From positions 62,001 through 126,000 of the forward strand of contig JACONG010000010.1 of assembly GCA_014323865.1 (NCBI GenBank): 64,000 nucleotides of DNA, read 5' to 3'. The stretch is from Rhodospirillales bacterium (GTDB lineage Bacteria; Pseudomonadota; Alphaproteobacteria; SP197). The position numbers and the translations under genes were made by a program. Positions 1 through 9,729 of this stretch are shown piece by piece (within the stretch, counting starts at the first letter, position 1; the number at the start of each line of letters is the position of its first letter). Under the pieces are notes generated by a model. The model was not told where the DNA came from. It did not search any database and saw only the letters and a program-made list of their open reading frames with translations.

Positions 1-298
1 CATCTTCGAAGCGGGACTTGAGGCTGGCGCCAGCGATGTCGTCTCCGACGGTGACGGCCACACAATCTACTGTGCCCCCGGTGATTTCGGCCAGGTCAGC
101 GAGGCGCTCTCCGATCAGTTCGGCGATCCGCAGGAAGCTGGCCTGATCTGGAAACCCGGCAACACCATCGAGATCGATGAAGAAAAGGGCAGCACCCTGC
201 TCAAGCTCATCGACGTCCTTGAGGACAACGATGACATTCAGTCGGTCGCGGCGAACTTCGAGATCGCCGCCGACGTTATGGAACGGCTGGTCGCCTGA
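1..298 (+). CDS. yebC: YebC/PmpR-family transcriptional regulator, C-terminal part
   Basis: Open at the left edge; reading starts at base 2 and gives 98 residues ending in TGA at 296-298. The acidic stretch GASDVVSDGDGH, then WKPGNTIEIDEE and a final DVLEDNDDIQSVAANF, are the classic C-terminal domain of YebC, where the DNDDVQ-type motif is nearly invariant. YebC proteins bind DNA or ribosomes; the precise role here is not visible. Its stop overlaps the ruvC ATG by one base (TGATG), and yebC-ruvCAB is a common alphaproteobacterial order, so it is probably the first gene of the operon. The N-terminus lies outside the window. Confidence 0.93.
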   Translation, partial: IFEAGLEAGASDVVSDGDGHTIYCAPGDFGQVSEALSDQFGDPQEAGLIWKPGNTIEIDEEKGSTLLKLIDVLEDNDDIQSVAANFEIAADVMERLVA

Positions 299-807
299 TG
301 CGGATCCTGGGCCTGGATCCGGGCCTCCAACACACCGGCTGGGGTGTGATCGACATCGAAGGGAACTCCCTGCGCCACGTGGCGCATGGCGTGATCTCGC
401 CTGCGATCAAGGCCGCCATGGCCGAGCGGCTGACGGCGATCTATGACGGTGTGGTCGACGTGCTCAACGCGCGCCATCCCGACGGCGTGGCGATCGAGGA
501 AACTTTCGTCAACCGCAATCCGGACAGCACGCTGAAGCTTGGTCTTGCGCGCGGCGCGGCGCTCGTGGCTTCCGCCTCGACCGGCCTGCCGGTTGCGGAG
601 TACGCGGCGCGGCTGGTTAAGAAGTCGGTCGTCGGCACGGGCAAGGCCGACAAGGATCAGATCGCCGCCATGGTGGCGATGCTGCTGCCCGATTCCGGCG
701 TGAAGAGCGCCGATGCGGCCGATGCGCTCGCCGTTGCGATCTGCCACGCCCACCACGCGGAGACCTTGGGACCGCAGCGCCGTCTGACGGCGGCCGTGAC
801 CGCATGA
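298..807 (+). CDS. ruvC: Holliday junction endodeoxyribonuclease RuvC
   Basis: 169 residues, the normal RuvC length. It resolves Holliday junctions by paired nicks after RuvAB branch migration. The RNase H-like fold is seen from LGLDPGL at the N-terminus (catalytic Asp7), EE at 67-68 and the C-terminal pair Asp139/Asp142 in SADAADALA, matching the four acidic metal ligands of the family. The KADKDQ motif near 117-122 is also conserved. The ATG overlaps the yebC stop and the gene's own stop overlaps ruvA by 4 bases, so translation is coupled. Confidence 0.97.
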   Translation: MRILGLDPGLQHTGWGVIDIEGNSLRHVAHGVISPAIKAAMAERLTAIYDGVVDVLNARHPDGVAIEETFVNRNPDSTLKLGLARGAALVASASTGLPVAEYAARLVKKSVVGTGKADKDQIAAMVAMLLPDSGVKSADAADALAVAICHAHHAETLGPQRRLTAAVTA

Positions 808-1409
808 TCGGCAAGCTGACAGGCACGCTCGACACGGCCGGCGAGGACTGGGCGATTCTTGATGTTGGCGGCGTCGGCTACGAGCTCTCCTGTTCGACCC
901 GTACCTTGCGCACCCTGGGCGACGGCGCGACCAGTGTTTTCGTCGAGACCTTCATCCGCGACGACCGGATCGTCCTCTACGGATTTGCCGATCACGCCGA
1001 ACGTTATTGCTTCCGCATCCTGATGACCGTGCAAGGGGTCGGCGCGCGTGTCGCGCTGGCGATCCTGTCGGTGCTCGCACCCGAGGAGCTGACCCAGGCC
1101 ATCATGGCCGGGGACAAGACGGCGGTGGCGCGCGCCAGCGGCGTCGGCCCGCGCCTCGCCCAACGGGTCGTCACCGAGCTGAAGGACCGCATGGGCGATA
1201 TCGGCCCTGGACCGGGTGCCGCGCTGCAACCGGGAGCGCCGGCAACGGCCGATGCGGGGCCCGACGCCGACGCCCTCTCGGCACTGGTCAACCTGGGCTA
1301 CGGGCGCTCGGAGGCGTTCGCTGCGGTCGTTGCAGCCCGCAAGCTTCTGGGTGAGGGCGCGGATGTCGCGGCGCTGATCCGTGGCAGCCTCAAGGAGCTC
1401 TCGCAGTGA
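804..1409 (+). CDS. ruvA: Holliday junction branch migration protein RuvA
   Basis: 201 residues. Starts [11 protein letters not shown], with the N-terminal OB-fold, two helix-hairpin-helix motifs ([13 protein letters not shown] near 74-86 and [12 protein letters not shown] near 110-121), an acidic/Pro-Ala linker and a C-terminal UBA-like domain ending [15 protein letters not shown] that contacts RuvB. RuvA tetramers hold the Holliday junction and load the RuvB motor. ATGA-type 4-base overlaps at both ends (with ruvC and ruvB) show a tightly coupled ruvCAB unit. Confidence 0.97.
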   Translation: MIGKLTGTLDTAGEDWAILDVGGVGYELSCSTRTLRTLGDGATSVFVETFIRDDRIVLYGFADHAERYCFRILMTVQGVGARVALAILSVLAPEELTQAIMAGDKTAVARASGVGPRLAQRVVTELKDRMGDIGPGPGAALQPGAPATADAGPDADALSALVNLGYGRSEAFAAVVAARKLLGEGADVAALIRGSLKELSQ

Positions 1410-2449
1410 GTGACGATAGGCTGGTCAGCGGCGCGCCGGGCTCCGACGATGTCGAGGGTTCTCTCCGCCCACAGGCGCTCGACGACTTCATCGGCCAGCG
1501 TCAGGTCTGCCGTAACCTCGCCATCTTCGTGCAGGCGGCGCGCGGACGTGGCGAGGCGCTGGACCATGTGCTGCTGCATGGACCGCCCGGACTGGGCAAG
1601 ACGACGCTGGCCCAGATCGTCGCTCGTGAACTCGGTGTCGGGTTTCGCGCCACCTCGGGCCCGATCATCGTGCGTGCGGGTGACCTCGCCGCGCTGCTGA
1701 CCAACCTCGAAGAACGCGACGTCCTCTTTATCGACGAGATTCACCGCCTCAATCCTGCCGTAGAAGAGGTGCTTTATCCCGCCATGGAGGACTTCCAGCT
1801 CGACCTCATCATCGGCGAGGGGCCGGCGGCACGCTCCGTGCGCATTGATCTGCCGAAGTTCACGCTGGTGGGCGCGACGACGCGGTCGGGTCTTCTGACC
1901 ATGCCGCTGCGTGAACGTTTTGGCATTCCGCTCAGGCTCGACTTCTATGACGCCGACGACCTCGCGATCGTCGTGTCGCGCGCGGCGCGCATCATGGAGG
2001 CGCCGCTGTTGGACGACGGCGCCATGGAGATCGCACGACGGGCCCGCGGAACACCGCGCGTGGCCGTACGGTTGCTGCGCCGCGTGCGTGACATTGCCCA
2101 TGTGGAAGGTGCGGACACCATTGATGCGGCTGTGGCCGACGCTGCGCTCGCGCGACTGGACGTCGATGCCCGCGGGCTCGACACCATGGATCGGCGTTAT
2201 CTCGCCTGCATTGCCGAACACTATGGCGGCGGGCCGGTCGGTGTTGAAACGGTCGCGGCGGCCCTGTCGGAGCATCGCGACGCCCTGGAGGACGTCATTG
2301 AGCCGTTCCTCATTCAGCAGGGTTTCGTGCAGCGCACGCCGCGGGGCCGCATGATCACGCTGGCGAGTTACGAGCATCTCGGGCTCAACGCGCCGAAAGG
2401 CCGCAAGGATCAGGTCGAACTCTTCATGGACGGGGGAGAGGATGGATGA
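1406..2449 (+). CDS. ruvB: Holliday junction branch migration ATPase RuvB
   Basis: 347 residues. AAA+ motor of branch migration. Walker A is GPPGLGKT at 59-66; Walker B is LFIDEIH around Asp110; the sensor region GATTRSG and the arginine-rich [15 protein letters not shown] are present, followed by the C-terminal winged helix ([14 protein letters not shown]-like, seen as [14 protein letters not shown]). Overlaps ruvA by 4 bases and ybgC by 8 bases, so the operon continues without a break into the tol-pal genes. Confidence 0.97.
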   Translation: MSDDRLVSGAPGSDDVEGSLRPQALDDFIGQRQVCRNLAIFVQAARGRGEALDHVLLHGPPGLGKTTLAQIVARELGVGFRATSGPIIVRAGDLAALLTNLEERDVLFIDEIHRLNPAVEEVLYPAMEDFQLDLIIGEGPAARSVRIDLPKFTLVGATTRSGLLTMPLRERFGIPLRLDFYDADDLAIVVSRAARIMEAPLLDDGAMEIARRARGTPRVAVRLLRRVRDIAHVEGADTIDAAVADAALARLDVDARGLDTMDRRYLACIAEHYGGGPVGVETVAAALSEHRDALEDVIEPFLIQQGFVQRTPRGRMITLASYEHLGLNAPKGRKDQVELFMDGGEDG

Positions 2450-2849
2450 TCGCGTCCATCGCCACTCGGTCCGGGTCTACTACGAGGACACCGACGCTGG
2501 CGGCATTGTTTATCACACGGCCTATCTGCGCTTTGCCGAACGCGGCCGCACGGAGTGCCTGCGGGTTTGCGGGTTCGACCACGGCACCCTGCGCGAGGAA
2601 GCCGGTGGCGGCTTCGTCGTGCGCGAGATGGCGATCGACTTCCGGGCTGCCGCGTCGCTCGACGATGAACTGGTTGTTTCGACGAACGTCCGGGATGTCT
2701 CGGGCACCAGTGTCCGCATGGAACAGAACGTGATGCGCGGTGACGACACGCTCGTTCGGCTTGATGTGAAGCTCGCTTTCCTGTCGCCATCGGGGCGGCC
2801 GGGTCGCATACCGCCCGGTGTCCGACAGGCGTTTCTGAATCGTGAATGA
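2442..2849 (+). CDS. ybgC: Tol-Pal system acyl-CoA thioesterase YbgC
   Basis: 135 residues, 4-hydroxybenzoyl-CoA thioesterase (hotdog) family. The signature [19 protein letters not shown] lies at 13-31 and includes the catalytic Asp16/Asp18 region. YbgC is a cytoplasmic acyl-CoA thioesterase co-transcribed with tolQRAB in many Proteobacteria; its link to lipid homeostasis is established only in part. Start chosen at 2442 because it overlaps ruvB by 8 bases and gives the complete N-terminal strand. Confidence 0.93.
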   Translation: MDDRVHRHSVRVYYEDTDAGGIVYHTAYLRFAERGRTECLRVCGFDHGTLREEAGGGFVVREMAIDFRAAASLDDELVVSTNVRDVSGTSVRMEQNVMRGDDTLVRLDVKLAFLSPSGRPGRIPPGVRQAFLNRE

Positions 2850-2894
2850 GGGAGAGGGCGCGCAAGCGCCCTCGGTCTGAAGGAGAAGAAGACC

Positions 2895-3616
<722 letters not shown>

Positions 3617-3617
<1 letters not shown>

Positions 3618-4075
3618 TGGCGATCCAGTTCAGTGCGAGCGGCGGCGGCCAGCGCAGCGCCAGGGCGCGGCGCCGACGGCCGCCCATGAGCGAGATCAAC
3701 GTCACGCCCTTCGTCGACGTGATGCTCGTTCTGCTGATCGTCTTCATGGTCGCCGCACCGCTGCTCACCGTCGGTGTGGAGGTCGACCTGCCCGACGCCA
3801 ATGTCGGCGAGCTGAGCGGAACCGACGAACCGATCGAAGTTTCGGTGCAGGCCGACGGATCAATCTATCTGATGGAGACGCCGGTCACGATTGGCGAGCT
3901 CGGCCCTCGAATGGTCGCAATCACACAGAACAATTCGGATGTCAGGGTATTCGTGCGGGGCGACCGCGGGGTCGCCTATGGAGAGATCATGGCCGTGATG
4001 GGCGCGCTCAACGAGGCTGGCTACCGCCGGCTTGCGCTGGAAGCCGAGCGGCCGCGCGAGGCTGCGGAGCAATAG
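3617..4075 (+). CDS. tolR: Tol-Pal system protein TolR
   Basis: 152 residues, ExbD/TolR family. A basic N-terminus is followed by SEINVTPFVDVMLVLLIVFM, the single membrane helix carrying the essential channel Asp (Asp34), and a periplasmic domain. Works with TolQ as the proton-driven stator. Overlaps tolQ by one base (TGATG) and ends 3 bases before the tolA-like start. Confidence 0.95.
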
Positions 4076-4078
4076 CCC

Positions 4079-4972
4079 TTGTGGTCGACGGGATTCATAG
4101 CCTCGAGCGTGATGCATGCCCTTCTGGTGGTGCTCGCCATCGTCGGTCTGCCCGAGCTGTGGCGCAGCGAGCTGGAGCCGATTGAATCCGTGACTGTCGA
4201 GCTTGTGACGATCGCCGACGAGGCCCGTGCGCTCGCGCCGGAGCCGGAACCCAAGCCCGAGATCGAGGAAATCGCGCCACTCGAACCGGAGCCCGAAGTG
4301 GTCGAACTGGAAACGCCAGAACTGCTGCCGCTGCCCGAGATCGAATCGACCCCCGAGCTGGAACCCTTGGCGGAATTCGACGTGCCGGAGCCGTTCGAAC
4401 TTCCCGAGCCCGAACCGCTGCCCGAGCCCGAACCGCAGGTGACGTCCGAGCCCGCGCCCCTGCCGTACGAAAAGCCGGAGGTACCGCCGAAGCCTGCGCC
4501 CGAGGAGGAGGTCTTCATGGCCAGTGTGATGGAAAGCCTGCTGCTCGACCGCGCCGATGAAGAACGTGCTCCACAGGAAATGACGACGGAGACGACCTTC
4601 GACGACGTGCTTTCGTTGCTCGAATCGACGTCCAATACGCCGCCCTCGGACGAAGAAACAGCGACGATTGTTCATGCGATCGCGCAACAGATCGCCAAAC
4701 ACTGGACCATTCCTGCGGGTGCTTCGGGAGCCGAGACTCTGATCGTGGAAATCGACGTGGCACTCGCCACGGATGCCACGGTCCTGCGGGCTGCTGTCAT
4801 TGAAGTCGTGGGCAATAGCTCTGAAGAACTCAAACGCGCTGCCAGCGATGCCGCCCTGCGCGCGGTCAACTATTTCCGCGACCAACCGTTCCTGAATTTG
4901 CCCGTGGATCGCTATGATATCTGGCGCAATCTGATCATTCGTTTCGACCCGAGCCAGATGCTGAGGACCTGA
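4079..4972 (+). CDS. tolA: TolA-like energy transducer
   Basis: 297 residues from a TTG at 4079, three bases after tolR; a later ATG at 4112 is possible but would cut into the membrane helix. One N-terminal helix (about 7-25, SSVMHALLVVLAIVGLP), a long Pro/Glu-rich periplasmic stretch (about 58-150, repeated PEPEP units) and a C-terminal TolA/TonB-like domain (about 195-290). TolA links TolQR to Pal and TolB across the periplasm. The E/P-rich rather than Ala/Lys-rich linker is common outside enterobacteria. Position in the tol operon supports the call more strongly than sequence alone. Confidence 0.88.
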   Translation: MWSTGFIASSVMHALLVVLAIVGLPELWRSELEPIESVTVELVTIADEARALAPEPEPKPEIEEIAPLEPEPEVVELETPELLPLPEIESTPELEPLAEFDVPEPFELPEPEPLPEPEPQVTSEPAPLPYEKPEVPPKPAPEEEVFMASVMESLLLDRADEERAPQEMTTETTFDDVLSLLESTSNTPPSDEETATIVHAIAQQIAKHWTIPAGASGAETLIVEIDVALATDATVLRAAVIEVVGNSSEELKRAASDAALRAVNYFRDQPFLNLPVDRYDIWRNLIIRFDPSQMLRT

Positions 4973-4977
4973 TCACC

Positions 4978-6312
4978 ATGATGCCTTGCCGAACTGTCCT
5001 TCGTTGTGTTGCAACTCTGGTTCTCGTCACGGGCTTGGCCCCAGGCACCGCTCTCGCGCAGCTTGAGGTCGATGTTACCATCGGTCAGAACGATCCCCTG
5101 CCGATAGCCGTGACCAAATTCCACGGCACCGGCACCGAAGCCATCGTGGGCGCCAGTATCGCGCAGGTCGTGTCGGCCGATCTGGAGCGGTCCGGGCTGT
5201 TTGCGCCCATCGAGCAGGCGGCGTTCATCCAGCGGTCCGAGGACATCGGCGAGGAGGGCTTGCCGCGCTTCGGTGACTGGCGCACGATAAACGCCCAGGC
5301 GCTGATCACGGGCTGGGTCACTCGTGAGGCCGACGGTCGCATCAAGGTCAGCTTCCGCCTGTGGGACACATTCAGCGAAGAGCAGCTCGACGGATACGTC
5401 TATCGCGGTGGCGAGGACATCTGGCGGCGCATTGCGCACAAGATTTCTGACGCCGTCTACGAGCGCCTGACCGGTGAGGCCGGCTACTTCGACACCCGTA
5501 TCGTCTATGTCTCGGTGTCGGGCACCGAACTTGAACCCATCAAGCGCCTTGCGATCATGGATCAGGACGGCACCAACCACCGGTACCTGACCGACGGCTC
5601 AGACCTCGCGCTCACGCCCAGATTCTCGCCGACGGAGCAGGAGATCACCTATGTGGAGCTCTCCGATGACCAGTCCGCCCGCGTCTTCCTGCTGGAGCTC
5701 GACACGGGACGGCAGGAGCCCCTGGGCAACTTCGAGGGGATGTATTTCGCACCGCGCTTCTCACCGGATGGTCGTGAGGTGATCCTGTCACAGGCGGTCA
5801 ACGGCAACACTGACATCTACATCATGGATCTCGCAACACTGCATACCCGCCGGCTGACCTCCGATCCTGCCATCGACACGTCACCCTCCTTCTCGCCCGA
5901 TGGGAATTTCGTGACGTTCACCTCGGATCGGGGCGGCAAGACACAGATCTACGTCATGCGTTCGGACGGCAGCGGCGTGCAGCGCATCACGTTCGGCAAC
6001 GGGCGTTACTCGACCCCCGTCTGGTCGCCGCGCGGCGATCTCATCGCCTTCACGAAACAGCACAACAGCCGGTTTTACATTGGTGTCATGAACATCGACG
6101 GCTCGGGCGAGCGGCTCATTTCCGAAGGATACCTCGTCGACAGTCCGACCTGGGCGCCCAATGGTCGTGTGCTGATGTTCCTCAAGGAGAGTCTGGTGGG
6201 TGCCCAAACCATCGAACAGCTCTTCACGATCGATCTCACAGGCTTCAATGAGCGTGTTGTGCTGACCCCGGAGGAGGGCTCCGACCCTGCTTGGTCTCCC
6301 TTGCTTCCCTAG
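4978..6312 (+). CDS. tolB: Tol-Pal system periplasmic beta-propeller TolB
   Basis: 444 residues. Signal peptide to about residue 28 (LAPGTALAQ), an N-terminal domain with EAIVGASIAQVVSADLERSGLF, then propeller repeats with the typical PRFSPDG, PSFSPDG and TPVWSPRGD blades. TolB binds Pal and is released by TolA during cell division. Starts 5 bases after tolA; no terminator is seen before pal, 147 bases downstream. Confidence 0.96.
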   Translation: MMPCRTVLRCVATLVLVTGLAPGTALAQLEVDVTIGQNDPLPIAVTKFHGTGTEAIVGASIAQVVSADLERSGLFAPIEQAAFIQRSEDIGEEGLPRFGDWRTINAQALITGWVTREADGRIKVSFRLWDTFSEEQLDGYVYRGGEDIWRRIAHKISDAVYERLTGEAGYFDTRIVYVSVSGTELEPIKRLAIMDQDGTNHRYLTDGSDLALTPRFSPTEQEITYVELSDDQSARVFLLELDTGRQEPLGNFEGMYFAPRFSPDGREVILSQAVNGNTDIYIMDLATLHTRRLTSDPAIDTSPSFSPDGNFVTFTSDRGGKTQIYVMRSDGSGVQRITFGNGRYSTPVWSPRGDLIAFTKQHNSRFYIGVMNIDGSGERLISEGYLVDSPTWAPNGRVLMFLKESLVGAQTIEQLFTIDLTGFNERVVLTPEEGSDPAWSPLLP

Positions 6313-6459
6313 CGTCGGAACACTATAGTCCGCGCAAGTTTTCGCAGCGCTGGTGACGGCGTTGCGCTGACTTTGGTTGACATCGCAGGGCAGCCGGAGA
6401 ATCCTTCGGGCATTCCTTGGGGCGCGTCAGCCACCAACCCATTGAAGAGGAAAGCTTCC

Positions 6460-6984
6460 ATGCGCTTCAAACTGTTTAGCCTGTTCGCAGCAAGTCTTTT
6501 GATCGCCGCGTGCGAATCGACCCGGGATGCCTCGGATTCAGATGCCGGCACCAGCGGCGTTTCAGGCATTTCAGAGGAAATGCAGGACAGCGGTATGTCG
6601 GAGGAAATCCAGGTCGAGGAGATCAATCCCCGCTCGGCTGAATACGTCACCGAGGTGCTGGGTGATACGGTCTACTTCGACTTCGACAGCTCCGTCATCA
6701 GCGCCCGGGCGCAGGGCATGATCGAGCGCTGGGCTGAGTGGATGAACGACTACGGCGACATTGTCGTCATCGTCGAAGGTCACGCTGACGAGCGCGGCAC
6801 GCGCGAATACAATCTTGCCTTGGGTGAGCGGCGCGCGAATGCGATCAAGAACTACCTTGTTGCGCTCGGCGTTGATCCCGGCCGGATCACCAACATCAGC
6901 TTCGGCAAGGAACGTCCGGCGGTCGAAGGCCATACCGAAGCGGCTTGGGCACAGAACCGCCGCGGCGTGCTCGTTCTGGAATAA
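6460..6984 (+). CDS. pal: Peptidoglycan-associated lipoprotein Pal
   Basis: 174 residues from ATG 6460, with AGAGGAAAG just upstream; longer in-frame starts lack a signal sequence. Lipobox LIAAC gives lipidated Cys18. A Ser/Asp/Glu-rich linker is followed by the OmpA-like domain (about 65-174) with VYFDFDSS, VEGHADERGTREYNLALGERR and ISFGKERP, which contain the diaminopimelate-binding Asp and Arg. Pal tethers the outer membrane to peptidoglycan and binds TolB. A broken copy of its C-terminal half lies at 8044-8351. Confidence 0.97.
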   Translation: MRFKLFSLFAASLLIAACESTRDASDSDAGTSGVSGISEEMQDSGMSEEIQVEEINPRSAEYVTEVLGDTVYFDFDSSVISARAQGMIERWAEWMNDYGDIVVIVEGHADERGTREYNLALGERRANAIKNYLVALGVDPGRITNISFGKERPAVEGHTEAAWAQNRRGVLVLE

Positions 6985-7132
6985 CGCGCCGCAGCGGACA
7001 GTTTGGCGGGACGTCCCCTTCCGATTGCGGTGCCCGCCCCTCGCCGCGGTTTCTCCGCGAGGTACGATCCGTCTCCATGCTGTGTGCCGGATTTGCCCGT
7101 TCGCCGCTCCGCCGGGACAGAGATCGACGGGA

Positions 7133-8002
7133 ATGACGATGATGAAGACGTTGTGCCTGATGCTTGTGGTCTTCGCCGTGGCGTTTGCTGCTGTGCCCGT
7201 GCGCGCCCAGTCCAACGACATCCAGGCGCTGGTCCGCGAGTTGGAACGACTGCGTACCGATCTCGTCGACCTTCAGCGGTTTGTCTATCCCGGTGAGGGC
7301 GAACCCGTGACCACGGCGATCGAACCCGGCCAGGATGGGGCGCAGTTACAGCTAAGCATCCAGAACCTTGAAGAGAGGGTTCGGCACCTCACCGGCCGGG
7401 TCGAACAGCTCGAGTTCCAGCAGCGGGAACTGGTCGCGCGCATGGACACGTTCGTCGCCGACGTCGAAGCCCGTTTTCAGGATGCGCCGTCAGCCGCTTT
7501 GGCGACCGACACCGCGACCGCCGATACCGCTGCGCTTGATGAGGGTACGGCTGAGCTCATGGTCGAACCAGAGACTGATACGGCGTCGAACGCCGCGGGC
7601 GCGATTCTGCCGCCGGGTTCGGAGATGGATCAGTACAACTTTGCCTACTCGTTGCTGCGCAAGGCGGACTACGATAATGCCGGGATTGCCTTCAACGAGT
7701 TCATCACCGTCTATCCCGAAAGCGAACTGACAAGCAACGCCTACTATTGGCTGGGTTCCACCTACTTCGTGCGCAAGATGTTCCGCGAGGCCGCTGAGGC
7801 CTTCCTGCGCGGCTACCAGGATGCGCCGAACGGGCCGAAGGCGGCCGGCAACCTCCTGACGCTCGGTGTCGCCCTCTCGCGTCTCGAAGAGTTCGACGTG
7901 GCCTGTGCCACCTTCAAGGAGTTTGAAAGCAACTTCCCCGATGCTCCCGCAATTCTTCTGGACAGGGCTTCAGAGGAAGCCTCGGCTGCAGGGTGCAATT
8001 AA
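7133..8002 (+). CDS. cpoB: Tol-Pal associated periplasmic protein CpoB/YbgF
   Basis: 289 residues from ATG 7133, where a clear signal peptide begins (cleavage near VPVRAQ); the open frame extends further upstream but that part is not protein-like. A coiled-coil trimerisation segment (about 30-110, ELERLRTDLVDLQRF and LTGRVEQLEFQQREL) is followed by an Ala/Thr linker and a C-terminal TPR domain (about 165-285, YWLGSTYFVRKMFREAAEAF). CpoB couples peptidoglycan synthesis to Tol during constriction. It follows pal by 148 bases and ends the tol-pal block. Confidence 0.93.
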   Translation: MTMMKTLCLMLVVFAVAFAAVPVRAQSNDIQALVRELERLRTDLVDLQRFVYPGEGEPVTTAIEPGQDGAQLQLSIQNLEERVRHLTGRVEQLEFQQRELVARMDTFVADVEARFQDAPSAALATDTATADTAALDEGTAELMVEPETDTASNAAGAILPPGSEMDQYNFAYSLLRKADYDNAGIAFNEFITVYPESELTSNAYYWLGSTYFVRKMFREAAEAFLRGYQDAPNGPKAAGNLLTLGVALSRLEEFDVACATFKEFESNFPDAPAILLDRASEEASAAGCN

Positions 8003-8043
8003 GGACCAGTTCAGGGCGTTTCCGGGTCGTCTGAGGACTTGGG

Positions 8044-8351
8044 TTGGCAGTGACGGTGCGGGTGAGGTGTCGGCGTAGCTTCGATTTCAGGGGGCATGGT
8101 GGGCGGTATCTTCGTTCTGTGCGCTGTTCTGTGTCGTCATCGAAGGCCACACCGATGAGCACGGCAGCCGTGAGTGCAGCCTCGCTCTGGGCGAACGCTG
8201 CGCAGCAGCGCTGCGCGACCTGCCGATTGCTCTCGGTATCGACGGGAGCGGGATCGCCACGATCAGCTACGGCAAGAAACGTCCGGTCGAGGCCGGCCAT
8301 ACCGGGCAGGCTTGGAGCAGGAACCGTCGCGCCGTGCTGACAATCACCTGA
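8044..8351 (+). pseudogene. Degenerate duplicate of the Pal OmpA-like domain
   Basis: Reading from base 8133 gives VVIEGHTDEHGSRECSLAL, then ALGIDGSGIATISYGKKRP and RNRRAVLTIT before TGA at 8349-8351. This lines up along its whole length with the Pal C-terminus (VEGHADERGTREYNLALGERR, ISFGKERP, QNRRGVLVLE). In the other frame just upstream, SFDF at about 8080-8091 matches the Pal VYFDF strand; some 25 residues between are lost and the frame changes. There is no lipobox or start. It is best read as a decayed tandem or dispersed copy of pal; it could also be an old independent OmpA-domain gene. Confidence 0.8.
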
Positions 8352-8394
8352 TCTCGGCAGTGACAGTGCTCTTGGGCATCGCCATGATGACGCG

Positions 8395-9699
8395 ATGACG
8401 TGCGCAACCGCCGATCTATTGTCGCCGCTGGATGCGGGGACCTTTGATGCCCTGATGGCCACCTTCGAACCCTGGGAGATGCGACCGCGCCTTGCGGTCG
8501 GTCTCTCGGGTGGGGCGGACAGCAAGGCATTGACCCTGTTGGCGCGCGACTGGCTTGCGGCCCGCGACGGGGAGCTCGTTGCCCTGGTGGTCGATCATGG
8601 TCTGCGCCCCGAAGCCGCGCCCGAGGCGGAGGCAGTCGCCGCCTGGTGCCGCCGCCTTGCCATCAATGTCGAGGTTCTGCGTTGGCAGAGCACCAGGCCG
8701 GTGTCGGGGATTGAAGCCGCCGCCCGCTCGGCGCGTCACGACCTGCTGAAACGGGCCGTGGAGCGTCGGGGCATTCTCCACCTGCTGCTTGCCCATCATG
8801 TGGACGATCAGGCCGAAACCGTCGCAATGCGAAGGGAAAGCGGCAGCGGTACGCGCGGTTTGGCGGGCATGAGCGCCTGTGTGGAGTGGGCCGGATACCG
8901 TGTCCTCCGGCCTTTCCTCGGTGTGCCCAGGGAGCGCCTCGTCGCCACGCTCAAAACACGGCATGAAACCTGGGTTGAGGATCCCATGAACAGGGACACA
9001 CGCTTCGCCCGTGCGCGCCTGCGGAGTCGTGGCAACCTGCCGGCGCCGGACTGCAACATGGCGACGGCACGGATCCGGCTCGAGGACGATCTCGCCGCGG
9101 CGTTGCCCGGTCTCCTGACGCTCGACCGGTTCGGTGCAGCCGCCTTGGATCGCAGGGTCTTCAGGTCGCTTCCGGATGATCTCGCGCGGCTTGTTCTGAT
9201 GTCCGTTGCGCGTCTGGTCGGCGGACTGGAGCACGCCCCGCGCGGTGACCGCATCGAGGCCATGGCCGGTGCATTGCGGTCGGCCGAACCGGTTTCCAGG
9301 ACACTGGGGCGCTGCCACTGGAAGGGCGATTCCACGGTGTCGGTGACGCGTGAGGCGCGGCACCTGCCGACGGTCACGGCAAACGGCGGCTTTGACCCCG
9401 TTGTCTGGGACCGGCGCTTTCGCGTGGTCCTGCCGAAGGGCACTTGGACGGTCCGGCCGTTCGACCCCGCCGGAGACCGCGAAGTCTGCGGCAATCCGTC
9501 GGGCTTTGCCTCGCGTATCGAACGAACATTGCCGGTAATCGACGGACTTGAAGGCCTTGTTGCGGTGCCCCACCTTGACTGGACGACGCTTGGTGCAAAC
9601 CAGGCCATCCGGGCCCGTTTTGTACCGCCTCAGCCTCTGTCGGGTCCGCGCTTCACGTTATCGTACGGGGCTGGCATCGACAGGGTCAGGACTCCATAA
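8395..9699 (+). CDS. tilS: tRNA(Ile)-lysidine synthetase TilS
   Basis: 434 residues. N-type ATP pyrophosphatase: PP-loop SGGADS at 38-43. TilS converts the wobble C of tRNA-Ile(CAU) to lysidine so that it reads AUA. Further family signs are VVDHGLRPEA, LLAHHVDDQAETV and GLAGM. The C-terminal half is divergent, as usual in alphaproteobacteria. tilS before ftsH is a conserved arrangement. The region 8003-8394 upstream holds only the pal remnant. Confidence 0.93.
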   Translation: MTCATADLLSPLDAGTFDALMATFEPWEMRPRLAVGLSGGADSKALTLLARDWLAARDGELVALVVDHGLRPEAAPEAEAVAAWCRRLAINVEVLRWQSTRPVSGIEAAARSARHDLLKRAVERRGILHLLLAHHVDDQAETVAMRRESGSGTRGLAGMSACVEWAGYRVLRPFLGVPRERLVATLKTRHETWVEDPMNRDTRFARARLRSRGNLPAPDCNMATARIRLEDDLAAALPGLLTLDRFGAAALDRRVFRSLPDDLARLVLMSVARLVGGLEHAPRGDRIEAMAGALRSAEPVSRTLGRCHWKGDSTVSVTREARHLPTVTANGGFDPVVWDRRFRVVLPKGTWTVRPFDPAGDREVCGNPSGFASRIERTLPVIDGLEGLVAVPHLDWTTLGANQAIRARFVPPQPLSGPRFTLSYGAGIDRVRTP

Positions 9700-9729
9700 T
9701 GCCCCGGCGCAAAGGACAGCGAGGACGCT

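Noticed and set aside
7914-8525. 203-codon minus-strand frame between cpoB and tilS
   Set aside because: Spans parts of both plus-strand genes and the Pal relic antisense; no domain.
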